Positions 13,310-23,767 of a stretch of DNA of 33,291 bases are shown one piece after another. This stretch comes from Kiloniellales bacterium (GTDB taxonomy: Bacteria; Pseudomonadota; Alphaproteobacteria; Kiloniellales; JAKSBE01): positions 1 to 33,291 of the forward strand of contig JAKSBE010000496.1 of assembly GCA_022361275.1 (NCBI GenBank), read 5' to 3'. The position numbers were made by a program, and so were the translations under genes. How positions within the stretch are numbered: position 1 is the first letter of the stretch; each line of letters opens with the position of its first letter. Below the pieces are notes generated by a model. The model was given only the letters and a program-made list of their open reading frames with translations, had not been told where the DNA came from and ran no database searches.

Positions 13310-15994
13310 GTGAAGACCACATCGAAGCCGTGTATCCAAGCCAGGAAAGGGCGGGCGGCCTTGTCTGGCGTCCTGGTGACAGCGGCAATGGCGCTGTCGG
13401 GCTATGGCAGCCAGGCAAGCGCGCAGCACCGGGAGGACCGCTTGCGAGAGTTCGAGCTGGGTGCGGCATCGAACGGGTCCGGCTGGTACCGAAGCAGCGT
13501 GCAACTCGCGCAGACAGGGGCGATGCAAAGGGACTTCGACATCCCGGCACAGCCGCTTGCGAGCGCCCTGACCCTGTTCGGCCAGCAGTCCGGACTGCAG
13601 GTCACCGTCGACGGCGCTCTCGTAAGAGGCCTATCGACGTCCGGCGTGCAAGGCGCGATGACCGCGGAGCAGGCCGTGCAGCGTCTGCTCGCCGGAACCG
13701 GGCTGGGCTACGACCTCGCCGGGGACACGACGATCGTCATACAAAAGCTGGTCAGGGACGACGGCGGACCGCTTCGTTTGCAGCCGATCACGGTGGAGGC
13801 GGCCGCGCAAGACAACCCCGGCGACAAGCCCTTCGTGACACCGGGGTCATCCGGCTACATCTCGCGTGAGCAGATCGAACGGGTTCGGCCCTCGTCGCCG
13901 GGCGACATCTTTCGCGAAGTGCCCGGCGTCCTTTCGGGCAGCAACCACAACGGGCCGGCCATCGACGTCAACATCAGAGGGCTTCAGGGCCACAATCGGG
14001 TCAAGGTCATGGTCGAAGGCACGCAGCAGGAGTCGTCGACCTATCGCGGCTATGCCGGCCCGGACAACAGCACCTACATCGATCCGGAACTGATCGGCGG
14101 GGTCGAGATCGAAAAGGGGCCCGGAAGCGGCGCCTATGGCGCGGGAACGACGGCGGGTGTCGTCAACGTCCGCCTTCTGGACGCGGGCGACGTGGTGCGC
14201 GAAGGGCAGCGCTTGGGCGTCCGACTGCGGGGCGGCGTCGGCGGCAACGCTGTCCAGCCGCGTGTGAAAGCGCCGATCTACTGGCCGCGCAACGCCGATA
14301 CCGGGCTCAAGGACGGCGACGGCGAGATCCTTAGCGATGACAACTGGTTCGGCAGTTTTGCCGGGGCTTTCCAGCACGAGCGCTTCGAGGTCGTCGCGGC
14401 TTACGCCAAGCAGAAGCAGGGCAACTACTTTTCGGGCAGGAACGGCCCGACAACCTACAGCTATGCTATTGACGATTTCCGTCGGCCGCTGGAGCCGGGA
14501 AAGAAAAGGACCGTAACCGTCGAGTACGCTCCCAAAGCCATCCCCGGGGACGAGGTTCCGAACACCTCGAAAGAGAGCGAGTCGGCGCTGCTCAAGGCGG
14601 TCGGGCGGCTTGAGGGGGGACACTCGCTGGAGCTGGGCTTTCTTGATCATGACAGCGAGTTCGGCGAAGTCTGGCCCAGTGCCGTGCGGCTATACCCGCT
14701 GCAGCAGTACGACCTCCAAAGATCCGAAAGCAACAGATACTGGGGTCAGTACGAGTGGAATCCGGACAACGATCTCATCAATTTCAACGCAAACCTTTGG
14801 ACCACTTCGTCGGAAGAAGGGGCCGCCGAGTTCGACAGAGTGTTTCTTGAGACCAGCGCCTGGGGCTTCGAGGTGTGGAATGCTTCCGGCTTCGGAACCC
14901 CCGTCGGCGATCTTTCCCTGTCGTACGGCGGCTCCCATGCATCCTCCAGCCTCGAGCTTCCAGATGCCGCGGAGGGCACGCGCAGGGTAACGGGGGCCTA
15001 TCTCAATGCCGCCCTGGCGCCGGTAGAATGGCTGACGCTCAATGCCGGCCTGCGCTACGACCACTTCGACAGCGACGGCTACTCCATGTATCGGTTTTGT
15101 TCGCCATGCGTCATGGTGAAGAGCGAAGGTGAGCTGGAGGACAGCGCGCTGTCGCCGCGGCTGGGCGTGACGGTCGAACCCTTTGAGGGGCTGCAGCTCT
15201 TCGCGCAGTATTCCGAGGGCTTCCGCCCGCCGAGCATCGTCGAAACCTCGGGTGCAGGCCCCGCCGGTAACTTCGTGCTCAATCCCGACCTGAAGCCCGA
15301 ACGGCTGGAAAGCTGGGAAGTCGGCGTCAACCTTCTCTACGACGGCCTATTGGATGCGAACGACGCTTTTCGCGCGAAGCTGGCCTACTTCGACAACAAG
15401 CACACCGATTACATTGTAAGAGGAGGCGTGCCTGGCACCAGAGATCTGCAGTTCCTCAATATTCCGAGCGCCAACATCAAGGGGCTTGAAGCCTCTATGT
15501 CCTATGACGTCGGCTTCTTATTCGTCAACGCAGGTTTCAATTACTTTACCGAGTTCGAATATTGCTATGATCTGTCGCGATTTAAAGTCGTCGACCTTGG
15601 AACGGGGTTCGGCTTAGAGGCTGAAACCGTACCCGGCTGTCATGACGTGGCTTTTTCCTCCGATTGGCAAAACACCTACGTTCCCCCGGAGTATTCCGGC
15701 TCGGCGACCCTGGGGCTGCGCCTGTTCGACCAGTCGCTGGTTCTCGGCGCGCGCGTCAGCTTCCATGGTAAGGCGGTTGTTCCGCCGCCGCCGCAGGCCG
15801 GCTTGAATTTTCCCGTGCGCTGGAATGAGGAGCAGATCATCGACGTGTTCGGTTCCTACGCCATCAACGACTACGCCTCCCTTGGCTTCAGCGTCGAGAA
15901 CGTGACGGATCGCTTCTATGTCTCCCCGCTGGCGGTCGCACAGATCCCTTCGCCCGGCCGCACGGCGCGAGTCCACTTCACCTTGAGATTCTGA
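13310..15994 (+). CDS. TonB-dependent receptor with STN domain, FecA-like partner of the sigma/anti-sigma pair
   Basis: An 894-residue outer-membrane receptor. From the GTG start a signal peptide is visible (GRAALSGVLVTAAMALSGYG, cleaved after SQASA). The STN domain spans about residues 70-150 (AQPLASALTLFGQQSGLQVT). The plug follows from about 165, with VNIRGLQGHNRVKVMVEGTQ and VEIEKGPGSGAYGAG, then the barrel, with FRPPSI, NPDLKPE and terminal Phe (HFTLRF). The STN domain plus the upstream FecI and FecR genes indicate a transducing receptor that activates its own transcription on ligand binding. The plug looks like haem/haemoprotein receptors, yet the FRPP-NPDL segment has no His, so haem is uncertain. 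It is a close paralogue of the receptor at 2-2527, with strong DNA similarity in the STN, plug and C-terminal parts. Confidence 0.95.
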   Translation: MKTTSKPCIQARKGRAALSGVLVTAAMALSGYGSQASAQHREDRLREFELGAASNGSGWYRSSVQLAQTGAMQRDFDIPAQPLASALTLFGQQSGLQVTVDGALVRGLSTSGVQGAMTAEQAVQRLLAGTGLGYDLAGDTTIVIQKLVRDDGGPLRLQPITVEAAAQDNPGDKPFVTPGSSGYISREQIERVRPSSPGDIFREVPGVLSGSNHNGPAIDVNIRGLQGHNRVKVMVEGTQQESSTYRGYAGPDNSTYIDPELIGGVEIEKGPGSGAYGAGTTAGVVNVRLLDAGDVVREGQRLGVRLRGGVGGNAVQPRVKAPIYWPRNADTGLKDGDGEILSDDNWFGSFAGAFQHERFEVVAAYAKQKQGNYFSGRNGPTTYSYAIDDFRRPLEPGKKRTVTVEYAPKAIPGDEVPNTSKESESALLKAVGRLEGGHSLELGFLDHDSEFGEVWPSAVRLYPLQQYDLQRSESNRYWGQYEWNPDNDLINFNANLWTTSSEEGAAEFDRVFLETSAWGFEVWNASGFGTPVGDLSLSYGGSHASSSLELPDAAEGTRRVTGAYLNAALAPVEWLTLNAGLRYDHFDSDGYSMYRFCSPCVMVKSEGELEDSALSPRLGVTVEPFEGLQLFAQYSEGFRPPSIVETSGAGPAGNFVLNPDLKPERLESWEVGVNLLYDGLLDANDAFRAKLAYFDNKHTDYIVRGGVPGTRDLQFLNIPSANIKGLEASMSYDVGFLFVNAGFNYFTEFEYCYDLSRFKVVDLGTGFGLEAETVPGCHDVAFSSDWQNTYVPPEYSGSATLGLRLFDQSLVLGARVSFHGKAVVPPPPQAGLNFPVRWNEEQIIDVFGSYAINDYASLGFSVENVTDRFYVSPLAVAQIPSPGRTARVHFTLRF

Positions 15995-16300
15995 GGCCCC
16001 GTGCCACGGTGCCCGAGAAGACGCCAGCGATCGAAGTCGCTCGCTCTCATGATGGCCATCGTCTTCGCGAAGCTGATCCGCTTCCGGAGCCTTCGGCTGG
16101 GCAAGCGGCGGGCGGGGCAAGAGGCGCTATTGCCAGGCGATGCCCTGCGTCGGCCGCTCACGCGCCGCTGTCCTGGATTCCCTGGGTTAAACCCCCTTGG
16201 ATTAAACTCGGCGCGGGCTCTGGAGATTTCGCCCGGGCGACCCCACCTCGAAGCCTAGACGAAGACGGACGGCTGGTCCCGAGGCGGGGAGCAAGAGGGC
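15995..16300. other. Intergenic region without a convincing gene
   Basis: About 300 bp between the receptor and the acylase gene. No frame here has a ribosome site or recognisable protein features, and I see no clear promoter. A near-repeat, GGGTTAAAC and GGATTAAAC, occurs at about 16183-16207. Confidence 0.5.
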
Positions 16301-18571
16301 ATGAGGCGTGTTTCGCGCGCGATGATCTCCGGCGTTTCTTTCCTGCTCGGCGGCTGCGCCTTGCTCGCGCCGCTGCCGGAGCCGACGAGCCTGGATGAGC
16401 GCCTGGCGGTCTTCCCGACCGAGGGCCTGCCCCTCCAGGGCCGGACCGTGATCCACTGGGACGAGCACCAGATTCCCTTCATCGAGGCCGAGCACGACGC
16501 CGACGCCGCCCTGGCGCTGGGTCTGGTCCACGCCCACCTGCGGCTGGGCCAGATGGAGGTCGTGCGGCGCATCTCCCAGGGCCGTCTGTCCGAGATGGCC
16601 GGACCGATCGCCGTCGACATCGACCGCGGCCTGCGGATCCTCGACTTCGGCCGCGCCGCCGCGGAGATCGAAGCCGGGCTGCCGCCCGAAACCCGCGCCT
16701 GGCTGGAGCGCTACCTGGCCGGCATCAACCACTATCAGCGGAACCTGAAGGACCTGCCGACCGAGTTCGAGGTGCTGGGGCTGGAGCGCGAGCCCTGGCG
16801 CATCGCCGACGTGCTGACCATCGGGCGCCTGGTCGGCACGGACGTCAACTGGCTGGTCTGGTTCAACCTGCTGAAGCTGAGGTCGCGGGACGACTGGCCG
16901 CAGCTCTGGGCCCGCCTGGTCGAGAACGGCAGCGATTCCCTGCCCAGCTTCTCGGCCGGCGCCGAGGGGCCCTCCCTCGAGGGGCTGCTTTCCGACCTCA
17001 GCCGCTCCGGCAGCAACAGCCTCGCGGTCTCGGGCGCACGCAGCCGCAGCGGCGGCGCGATCCTGGCCAACGATCCGCACCTCGGCATCTATCTGCCCAA
17101 CACCTGGCTGATCGTCGGTCTCAAGTCGCCCTCCTACCACGCGCTGGGCCTGATGGCGCCCGGCCTGCCGATCTTCGCCATCGGCCGCAATCCCTGGATC
17201 GCCTGGGGCGGCACCAACATGCGTGCCGCCTCGAGCGAGCTCTACGACCTCTCCGGCATCGCCGAGGGCGAACTGACCGCGCGCGAGGAGGAGATTCCCG
17301 TGCGCTGGTGGTTCGACGACAAGGTCACCGCCCGCGACAGCAAGTGGGGCCCGATACTCTCCGACGTGCCGCAGCTGCAGGACCTGGAGCTGCCGCCCGT
17401 TGCGCTCAGATGGACCGGGCATCTGCCCAGCGACGAGATCTCGGCCTTCCTGGCGGTCAGCCGGGCCCGCAGCTTCGAGGACTTCCGCAGCGCCTTCCGC
17501 AGCTTCGCGGTGCCCGGCCAGAACATGCTCTTCGCCGACGCCGAGGGGAACATCGGCCAGGTCATGGCGGTCCAGCTTCCGAAGCGCAACGGCGCGCCGC
17601 CGGCCGACGTCCTCCTGGACCCGGCAGCGCGCGAGGCGGACTGGCAGGCGCTGCAGGGGGTGGAGGCGCTGCCTTACGTGCTCAATCCGTCGGAGGGCTA
17701 CCTGGCCTCGGCGAACAACCGGCCGACCAAGAGCGAGGTCCAGGTCGGCTACTTCTTCTCGCCCGACGACCGGGTCGGCCGCATGGGCGAACTGCTCGGC
17801 GGGCCGGAGCGGATCGGCGTCGACGAGATCCGGCGGCTGCAGCAGGACGTCTACATGGCCTCCTCAGTCGCCCTGAAATCACTGTTCCTGGACAGGCTCG
17901 ACGCCTTGGGGCTGGTGACGGCCGCCTCGGCCGAAGAGCGGGAGATCATCGACCTGATCCGGAATTGGGACGGGCACTACAGGGTCTCTTCCCGCGGCGC
18001 CGTCGCCTTCGAGCTGTTCCGCGACGGCTTCACCGAGTCCTTCTACCGCGTCAGCTTCGGGGATCAGGACTGGGCCGCCTTCGCCGGTGTCGGGCGGATC
18101 AAGGCGCTGCTTCTGGAGGACATCGAAGGCGCGAACCCGAAAGTCCTCTGGGAAGCCCTGGGTACGGCGCTGGCGCGCGCCGCCGGGCGCATCGGCGACT
18201 TCGCGGACTGGGGCGAGATGCATCGCCTGCAATTGGCCCATCCCCTGTCCAACCTGCCGCTGGTCGGGGGCCGCTACCGCTTCGCCGACTATCCCGCCGG
18301 CGGCAGTTCCGACACCCTGATGAAGACTGCCCATGGGACCACCAGCGAGCGCCATGCGACGCGCTACGGGGCCAATGCGCGGCACATCTCCGACCTCTCC
18401 GACCCGGACCTCAACTACTTCGTCCTGCTCGGCGGCCAGGACGGCTGGATCAACTCCACGACCTTCACGGACCAGGTGTCGCTGTGGCGGGCCGGCGACT
18501 ACGTCAAGCTGCCCCTGCGCCCGGAGAAGGCCCGGGCGCGCGCCCGGCGCAGCACGAGCCTGCGGCCCTGA
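16301..18571 (+). CDS. Penicillin acylase-family Ntn-hydrolase, lipoprotein
   Basis: A 756-residue amide hydrolase. The N-terminus is a lipoprotein signal (MISGVSFLLGGC, lipobox LGGC with Cys19), so the protein should be membrane-anchored outside the cytoplasm. Family members are made as a precursor that cuts itself to expose a catalytic Ser or Cys. Here the cut is expected in SRSGSNSLAVSG, between Gly237 and Ser238, making Ser238 the nucleophile. The following ANDPHLGIYLPNTW segment is typical of the beta chain. Known relatives release fatty acids or aromatic acids from amides: beta-lactams, acyl-homoserine lactones, and acylated siderophore precursors (PvdQ). It lies after the iron receptor and 37 bp before a GH3-type enzyme, probably in one transcript with the latter. 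Substrate unknown. Confidence 0.92.
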   Translation: MRRVSRAMISGVSFLLGGCALLAPLPEPTSLDERLAVFPTEGLPLQGRTVIHWDEHQIPFIEAEHDADAALALGLVHAHLRLGQMEVVRRISQGRLSEMAGPIAVDIDRGLRILDFGRAAAEIEAGLPPETRAWLERYLAGINHYQRNLKDLPTEFEVLGLEREPWRIADVLTIGRLVGTDVNWLVWFNLLKLRSRDDWPQLWARLVENGSDSLPSFSAGAEGPSLEGLLSDLSRSGSNSLAVSGARSRSGGAILANDPHLGIYLPNTWLIVGLKSPSYHALGLMAPGLPIFAIGRNPWIAWGGTNMRAASSELYDLSGIAEGELTAREEEIPVRWWFDDKVTARDSKWGPILSDVPQLQDLELPPVALRWTGHLPSDEISAFLAVSRARSFEDFRSAFRSFAVPGQNMLFADAEGNIGQVMAVQLPKRNGAPPADVLLDPAAREADWQALQGVEALPYVLNPSEGYLASANNRPTKSEVQVGYFFSPDDRVGRMGELLGGPERIGVDEIRRLQQDVYMASSVALKSLFLDRLDALGLVTAASAEEREIIDLIRNWDGHYRVSSRGAVAFELFRDGFTESFYRVSFGDQDWAAFAGVGRIKALLLEDIEGANPKVLWEALGTALARAAGRIGDFADWGEMHRLQLAHPLSNLPLVGGRYRFADYPAGGSSDTLMKTAHGTTSERHATRYGANARHISDLSDPDLNYFVLLGGQDGWINSTTFTDQVSLWRAGDYVKLPLRPEKARARARRSTSLRP

Positions 18572-18608
18572 CCGGGGCGCAGACCCGCTCCGCCGCGCTC
18601 TCGTCGTC

Positions 18609-20138
18609 ATGCTGGACCTTACGCCGATCCTCAACCTCTACGCCGCCTACCGGGGACAGCAGCTACGCCTGGAGGATCCGGTCCTGCGCCAGGAGCGCGA
18701 GCTGCTCCTGCTGCTCGGCGCCGCGCGGCATACGCGCTTCGGCCGGGACCACGGATTCGAGTCGCTGCGCTCGGTCGCCGAGTTCCAGGCGCGGGTGCCG
18801 CTGCGCCGCTACGAGGACTTCTGGCGCGACTACTGGGAAGCGGATTTCCCGCGGCTCACCGACTGCACCTGGCCCGGCAGCCTGCCGTATTTCGCCCTGA
18901 CCTCGGGCACGACGACCGGCGTCACCAAGTACATTCCCTGCTCGCACGAGATGAACGGCGCCAACGTGAAGGCGGCCGCCGACATCCTGGTGCATCACCT
19001 GGCCGCCCGGCCCGACAGCCGGCTGCTCGCCGGGCGCAACTTCGTGCTCGGCGGCAGCACCGACCTGCGCAGCCTGGCCCCCGGCGTGCTGGCCGGCGAC
19101 CTCAGCGGCATCGCCGCCAAGACGACGCCCTGGTGGGCCCGGCTGCGCTACTTCCCGCCGCGCGAGCTGGAGACGATCGTGGACTGGGAGGTCAAGATCG
19201 AGCGGCTGGCGGCGGCCTCCTTCGATGCCGACATCCGCAGCATCAGCGGCACCCCGAGCTGGATGCTGCTGTTCTTCGACAAGCTGGCCGAGCTGCGCCC
19301 GGGGCGCGGCCGCCGCCTCCGCAGCTTCTATCCGGACCTCGAGCTGGTGATCCACGGTGCGGTCAACTTCGCGCCCTACCGCAAGATCTTCGGCGAACTG
19401 CTGGCCGACAGCGACGCCGAGACCCGCGAAGTCTACGCGGCCAGCGAAGGCTTCGTCGGCGTGGCCGACCGCGGCGACGGCGAAGGGCTGCGTCTGATCA
19501 CCGACAACGGCCTGTTTTTCGAGTTCGTGCCGCTGGAGGAGCTGGATGCGCCGGCGCCGACCCGACACTGGCTCAAGGACGTCGAGCTCGGCGTGAACTA
19601 TGCCCTGGTCGTGACCTCCTGCGCCGGGCTCTGGTCCTACGTGATCGGCGACACGCTCCGCTTCATCGAGCGCGCGCCGCCGCGCATTCTGATCACCGGC
19701 CGCACCAGCTACACCCTCTCGGCCTTCGGGGAGCACCTGATCGACGAGGAGATCGAGACCGCCGTCGCCGCGGCGGCCGGGGCCATCGACGCCGCCGTGG
19801 TCGACTACTCGGTCGGCGCCCTGGTGCCCGAGCTCAGCGGCGAGCTGGGCCAGCATCTCTACGTCGTCGAGTTCGCCGAGGCCCCGCCCGGCGGCGCGGC
19901 CGTGGAGGCCTTCGCCCGGACCCTGGACGCCGAGCTTTCGGCGACCAACGAGGACTACGAGGCGCACCGGGCCGGCGGCTACGGGCTGAAGCCGCCGCAA
20001 GTTCACGCCGTGCCGTCCGGCCGCTTCGCCGCCTGGATGAAGAGCCGCGGCCAGCTCGGCGGCCAGCACAAGGTCCCCCGCATCATCACCGACCCTGAGC
20101 TCTTCCGCCATCTGCGCGACTTCATGGGCAGCGGCTGA
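18609..20138 (+). CDS. GH3-family acyl-adenylate-forming enzyme
   Basis: A 509-residue protein of the GH3 family, named after plant auxin-amino acid synthetases, with uncharacterised bacterial members. All three nucleotide motifs are visible: TSGTTTGVTK (98-107), YAASEG (276-281) and WSYVIGD (342-348). RILITGRTSYTLSAFGEHL marks the hinge to the C-terminal domain. Known enzymes activate a carboxylic acid as an AMP ester and join it to an amino acid. The frame is open upstream into the acylase gene; ATG 18609 gives the family N-terminus (LYAAYRGQQLRLEDP). Ribosome site is poor, so coupling to the acylase gene 37 bp upstream is likely. Putting an amide-forming enzyme next to an amide hydrolase suggests a shared acyl-amide compound (inference). 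Confidence 0.9.
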   Translation: MLDLTPILNLYAAYRGQQLRLEDPVLRQERELLLLLGAARHTRFGRDHGFESLRSVAEFQARVPLRRYEDFWRDYWEADFPRLTDCTWPGSLPYFALTSGTTTGVTKYIPCSHEMNGANVKAAADILVHHLAARPDSRLLAGRNFVLGGSTDLRSLAPGVLAGDLSGIAAKTTPWWARLRYFPPRELETIVDWEVKIERLAAASFDADIRSISGTPSWMLLFFDKLAELRPGRGRRLRSFYPDLELVIHGAVNFAPYRKIFGELLADSDAETREVYAASEGFVGVADRGDGEGLRLITDNGLFFEFVPLEELDAPAPTRHWLKDVELGVNYALVVTSCAGLWSYVIGDTLRFIERAPPRILITGRTSYTLSAFGEHLIDEEIETAVAAAAGAIDAAVVDYSVGALVPELSGELGQHLYVVEFAEAPPGGAAVEAFARTLDAELSATNEDYEAHRAGGYGLKPPQVHAVPSGRFAAWMKSRGQLGGQHKVPRIITDPELFRHLRDFMGSG

Positions 20139-20203
20139 CGCGGCCCGGTTTCCGGCGTCGAGGTCCGGCCTCGCGGTCGAGGCCTGATCGCAAGATTCTT
20201 AGA

Positions 20204-20231
20204 TTGATACCTTCGAAATAACGAATATATT
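20204..20231 (+). promoter_or_regulatory. Promoter of the rhodanese gene with palindrome between -35 and -10
   Basis: TTGATA (20204-20209) and TATATT (20226-20231) are spaced 16 bp apart, each matching consensus at 5 of 6 positions. The spacer contains TTCG-AAATAA-CGAA (20212-20225), an inverted repeat placed where a repressor would block RNA polymerase. YgaP-like rhodaneses are often controlled by ArsR-type sulfide or persulfide sensors (BigR/SqrR), a candidate here. Confidence 0.6.
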
Positions 20232-20331
20232 ATGCCGGTGAGCCAAGGCGCCGCCGCTCCTGCCCGCTCCTGCTCGCTCTGGGGCCGGAGGGCCATCGCG
20301 CCGCGGCGCCAAGAAGAGGAGGCCGACCGGA

Positions 20332-20865
20332 ATGCTCAAGCAAGCCGATGCCCGGCAGGTCAAGCGGTGGCTGGACGGCGGACAGGCCGTCCTGATCGAC
20401 ATCCGGGAGAGCGACGAGTACGCCCGGGAGCACATACTCGGCTCGCAGCTCGTGCCGCTGTCCGGCTTCGATGCCGCGGACTTCCCCCGGGATCACGACA
20501 AGATCACCGTGTTCCACTGTGCCAGCGGCGACCGGACCGGCGCGGCGGCGCCGCGGATCCTCGGCCGCGGCTTCAAGGAGGTCTACCAGTTGAAGGACGG
20601 CCTCGCCGGCTGGAAGCGCTCCGGCCTTCCGACCCGCGTCAACCGCAAGGCGCCGATCAGCATCCTGCGCCAGGTCCAGATCATCGCCGGCAGCCTGGTC
20701 CTTCTGGGCGTCCTGCTGGGATGGCTGGTCTCGCCCTGGCTCTACGGCCTCAGCGGCTTCGTCGGCGCCGGACTGGCCTTCGCCGGGATCTCCGGCACCT
20801 GCGCCATGGCGAAGCTCCTGCGCCTGCTGCCCTACAACCGCCGCCCGCTCGAGACGATCGCCTGA
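20332..20865 (+). CDS. Rhodanese-domain membrane protein with DUF2892 (YgaP-like)
   Basis: A 177-residue protein. The rhodanese domain (about 1-100) has the active-site loop FHCASGDRTG, with Cys63 as the persulfide carrier in a CxxGxR pattern. A DUF2892 tail (about 105-165) has two membrane spans (IIAGSLVLLGVLLGWLVSPW and YGLSGFVGAGLAFAGISGTC). YgaP-type proteins transfer sulfane sulfur at the inner face of the membrane and help with sulfide or persulfide stress. AGAGGAGG about 10 nt before the ATG supports the start. It has its own promoter with an operator-like palindrome, and its end is 10 bp from the convergent recQ stop. Confidence 0.9.
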   Translation: MLKQADARQVKRWLDGGQAVLIDIRESDEYAREHILGSQLVPLSGFDAADFPRDHDKITVFHCASGDRTGAAAPRILGRGFKEVYQLKDGLAGWKRSGLPTRVNRKAPISILRQVQIIAGSLVLLGVLLGWLVSPWLYGLSGFVGAGLAFAGISGTCAMAKLLRLLPYNRRPLETIA

Positions 20866-20875
20866 CTGACCGCCG

Positions 20876-22693
<1,818 letters not shown>

Positions 22694-22854
22694 GGCGCGA
22701 GACTAGCGATTAAATCCCGGGTTGGCGATGCCCCTCGCGGAGGTTTCTTGCCTTCGCCGACTGCTCGACAGGCCGCCCGGAGGCGCCCGCGACGCGGCGG
22801 CCGGACGCCGGTGCGCCGATTCAGGATCAAGGTTGCCGAGCCCGGCGCCACGCC

Positions 22855-22957
22855 CTAGAGCAGCCCGCGTTCAATCGAACGCGGATAAGCTGCTCTCACT
22901 CTATGAAATAGATCAAACTGCGCTTAATTGATTCCAATTAAGCGCAGTTTGATCTAG
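22855..22957 (+). repeat. Double-hairpin repeat, copy 2
   Basis: 103 bp bounded by CTAG. Hairpin 1 matches copy 1, with loop AATC and the same ATAA bulge. The spacer is CACTCTATGAAA. Hairpin 2 has perfect 22-bp arms and loop ATTC. At arm position 15 this copy has C22923 paired with G22942, where the other copies have T paired with A: a compensatory change that keeps the stem. Confidence 0.88.
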
Positions 22958-23423
22958 CCGCATCCTTGCTTTGTTTGCTCGAAAATGGGTGGGGGCGAGG
23001 TCGTCGCGTATGCCTGTCCGACCGCCCAGGGCCGGAAGCAGGTAGGGCGGCGGGCCGGCTGGCTTGGTCTTCGCGGCAAGGTGTGATCAGCGCCGTCCGA
23101 GATGTGGCCACGCGGCACGATCTGGCTCTCTGTGAATCCGAACGCGCCGTTCCAGCGAACACGAGCAAGGTCCGCCGGCGCCTCAAGGCCGGAGCCTGGT
23201 TGACGCTGAGGCGATTCCGCCGCGCAAGGATCGCGGCGGAATAAACCGTCGCTTGTATCGGTCGTACCTCAGGCGCAGAGCGCGAAGAACAGAACTAGGA
23301 CGACTAGAATGGCGTGAAGAGGACGCTCTCCTGGCCGGAGAGGTTCCAGTCTGTCGTCTTCATCTGCCGCAGAAAGACAGAGAAGAAGCCCGATGGCGGC
23401 CCGTCCCGAGGAGCATCGAGAAC
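22958..23423. other. Intergenic region without a convincing gene
   Basis: Frames exist on both strands (for example 22966-23244), but they overlap each other, are rich in Arg, Ser and Ala as chance GC-rich frames are, and lack ribosome sites or known motifs. I see no RNA gene. It may hold the leader of the small membrane protein that follows. Confidence 0.4.
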
Positions 23424-23690
23424 ATGCCGGAAGAGGCCGTAGGGGTGCTGGAGTGGGCGTGCTTCATCTGCGCAATGGTTTGCGTGTTCCTTTATGGCAA
23501 CTCGAAAACACTGGGAGCCTTAGCTGGTATCCTAACCGCGCTCCTCTTCATCTCCTGGGGCTTGGCCTCCGGTGTCACGGCTGCCACCTTTACAAACGTT
23601 CTGTTCCTTGCCCTCCACACCCGCAACCTACTTAGAGCTTGGAAAGAAACGACAGGGACGTCCTTAAGCTCCAGAATCCTGGAGAAGTGA
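23424..23690 (+). CDS. Small hypothetical membrane protein
   Basis: An 88-residue protein from ATG 23424. It has about three hydrophobic segments: VLEWACFICAMVCVFLYG, LGALAGILTALLFISWGLA, and VTAATFTNVLFLALHTRNLL, followed by a charged tail. The pattern recalls small alphaproteobacterial membrane proteins with FIxYG-like and LHxxLLPLN-like segments, an uncertain resemblance. The frame stays open to 23253, but the added residues are Arg-rich and look non-coding. Ribosome site is weak. Function unknown. Confidence 0.55.
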   Translation: MPEEAVGVLEWACFICAMVCVFLYGNSKTLGALAGILTALLFISWGLASGVTAATFTNVLFLALHTRNLLRAWKETTGTSLSSRILEK

Positions 23691-23767
23691 GCCGTTTCAG
23701 CGGGCGTGAGCCCGCCGCGCGTCCGGCTTGGTCGCGACGAACAGTGTCAGGCCGAGAACCAGGGTCG

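Noticed and set aside
18663-20111. 482-codon minus-strand frame opposite the GH3 gene
   Set aside because: Composition is low-complexity (Ala, Gly, Val, Gln, Glu) and it mirrors the codon pattern of the GH3 gene, whose motifs are clear.
23020-23070. Possible small SRP RNA, because of a GGCCGGAAGCAGG stretch
   Set aside because: The conserved GGAAGGAAGCAGC-type core of SRP RNA is not present and flanking pairing does not fit.
22966-23244. 92-codon frame and an overlapping minus-strand frame
   Set aside because: Both are Arg-rich, overlap each other, lack ribosome sites, and resemble no family.
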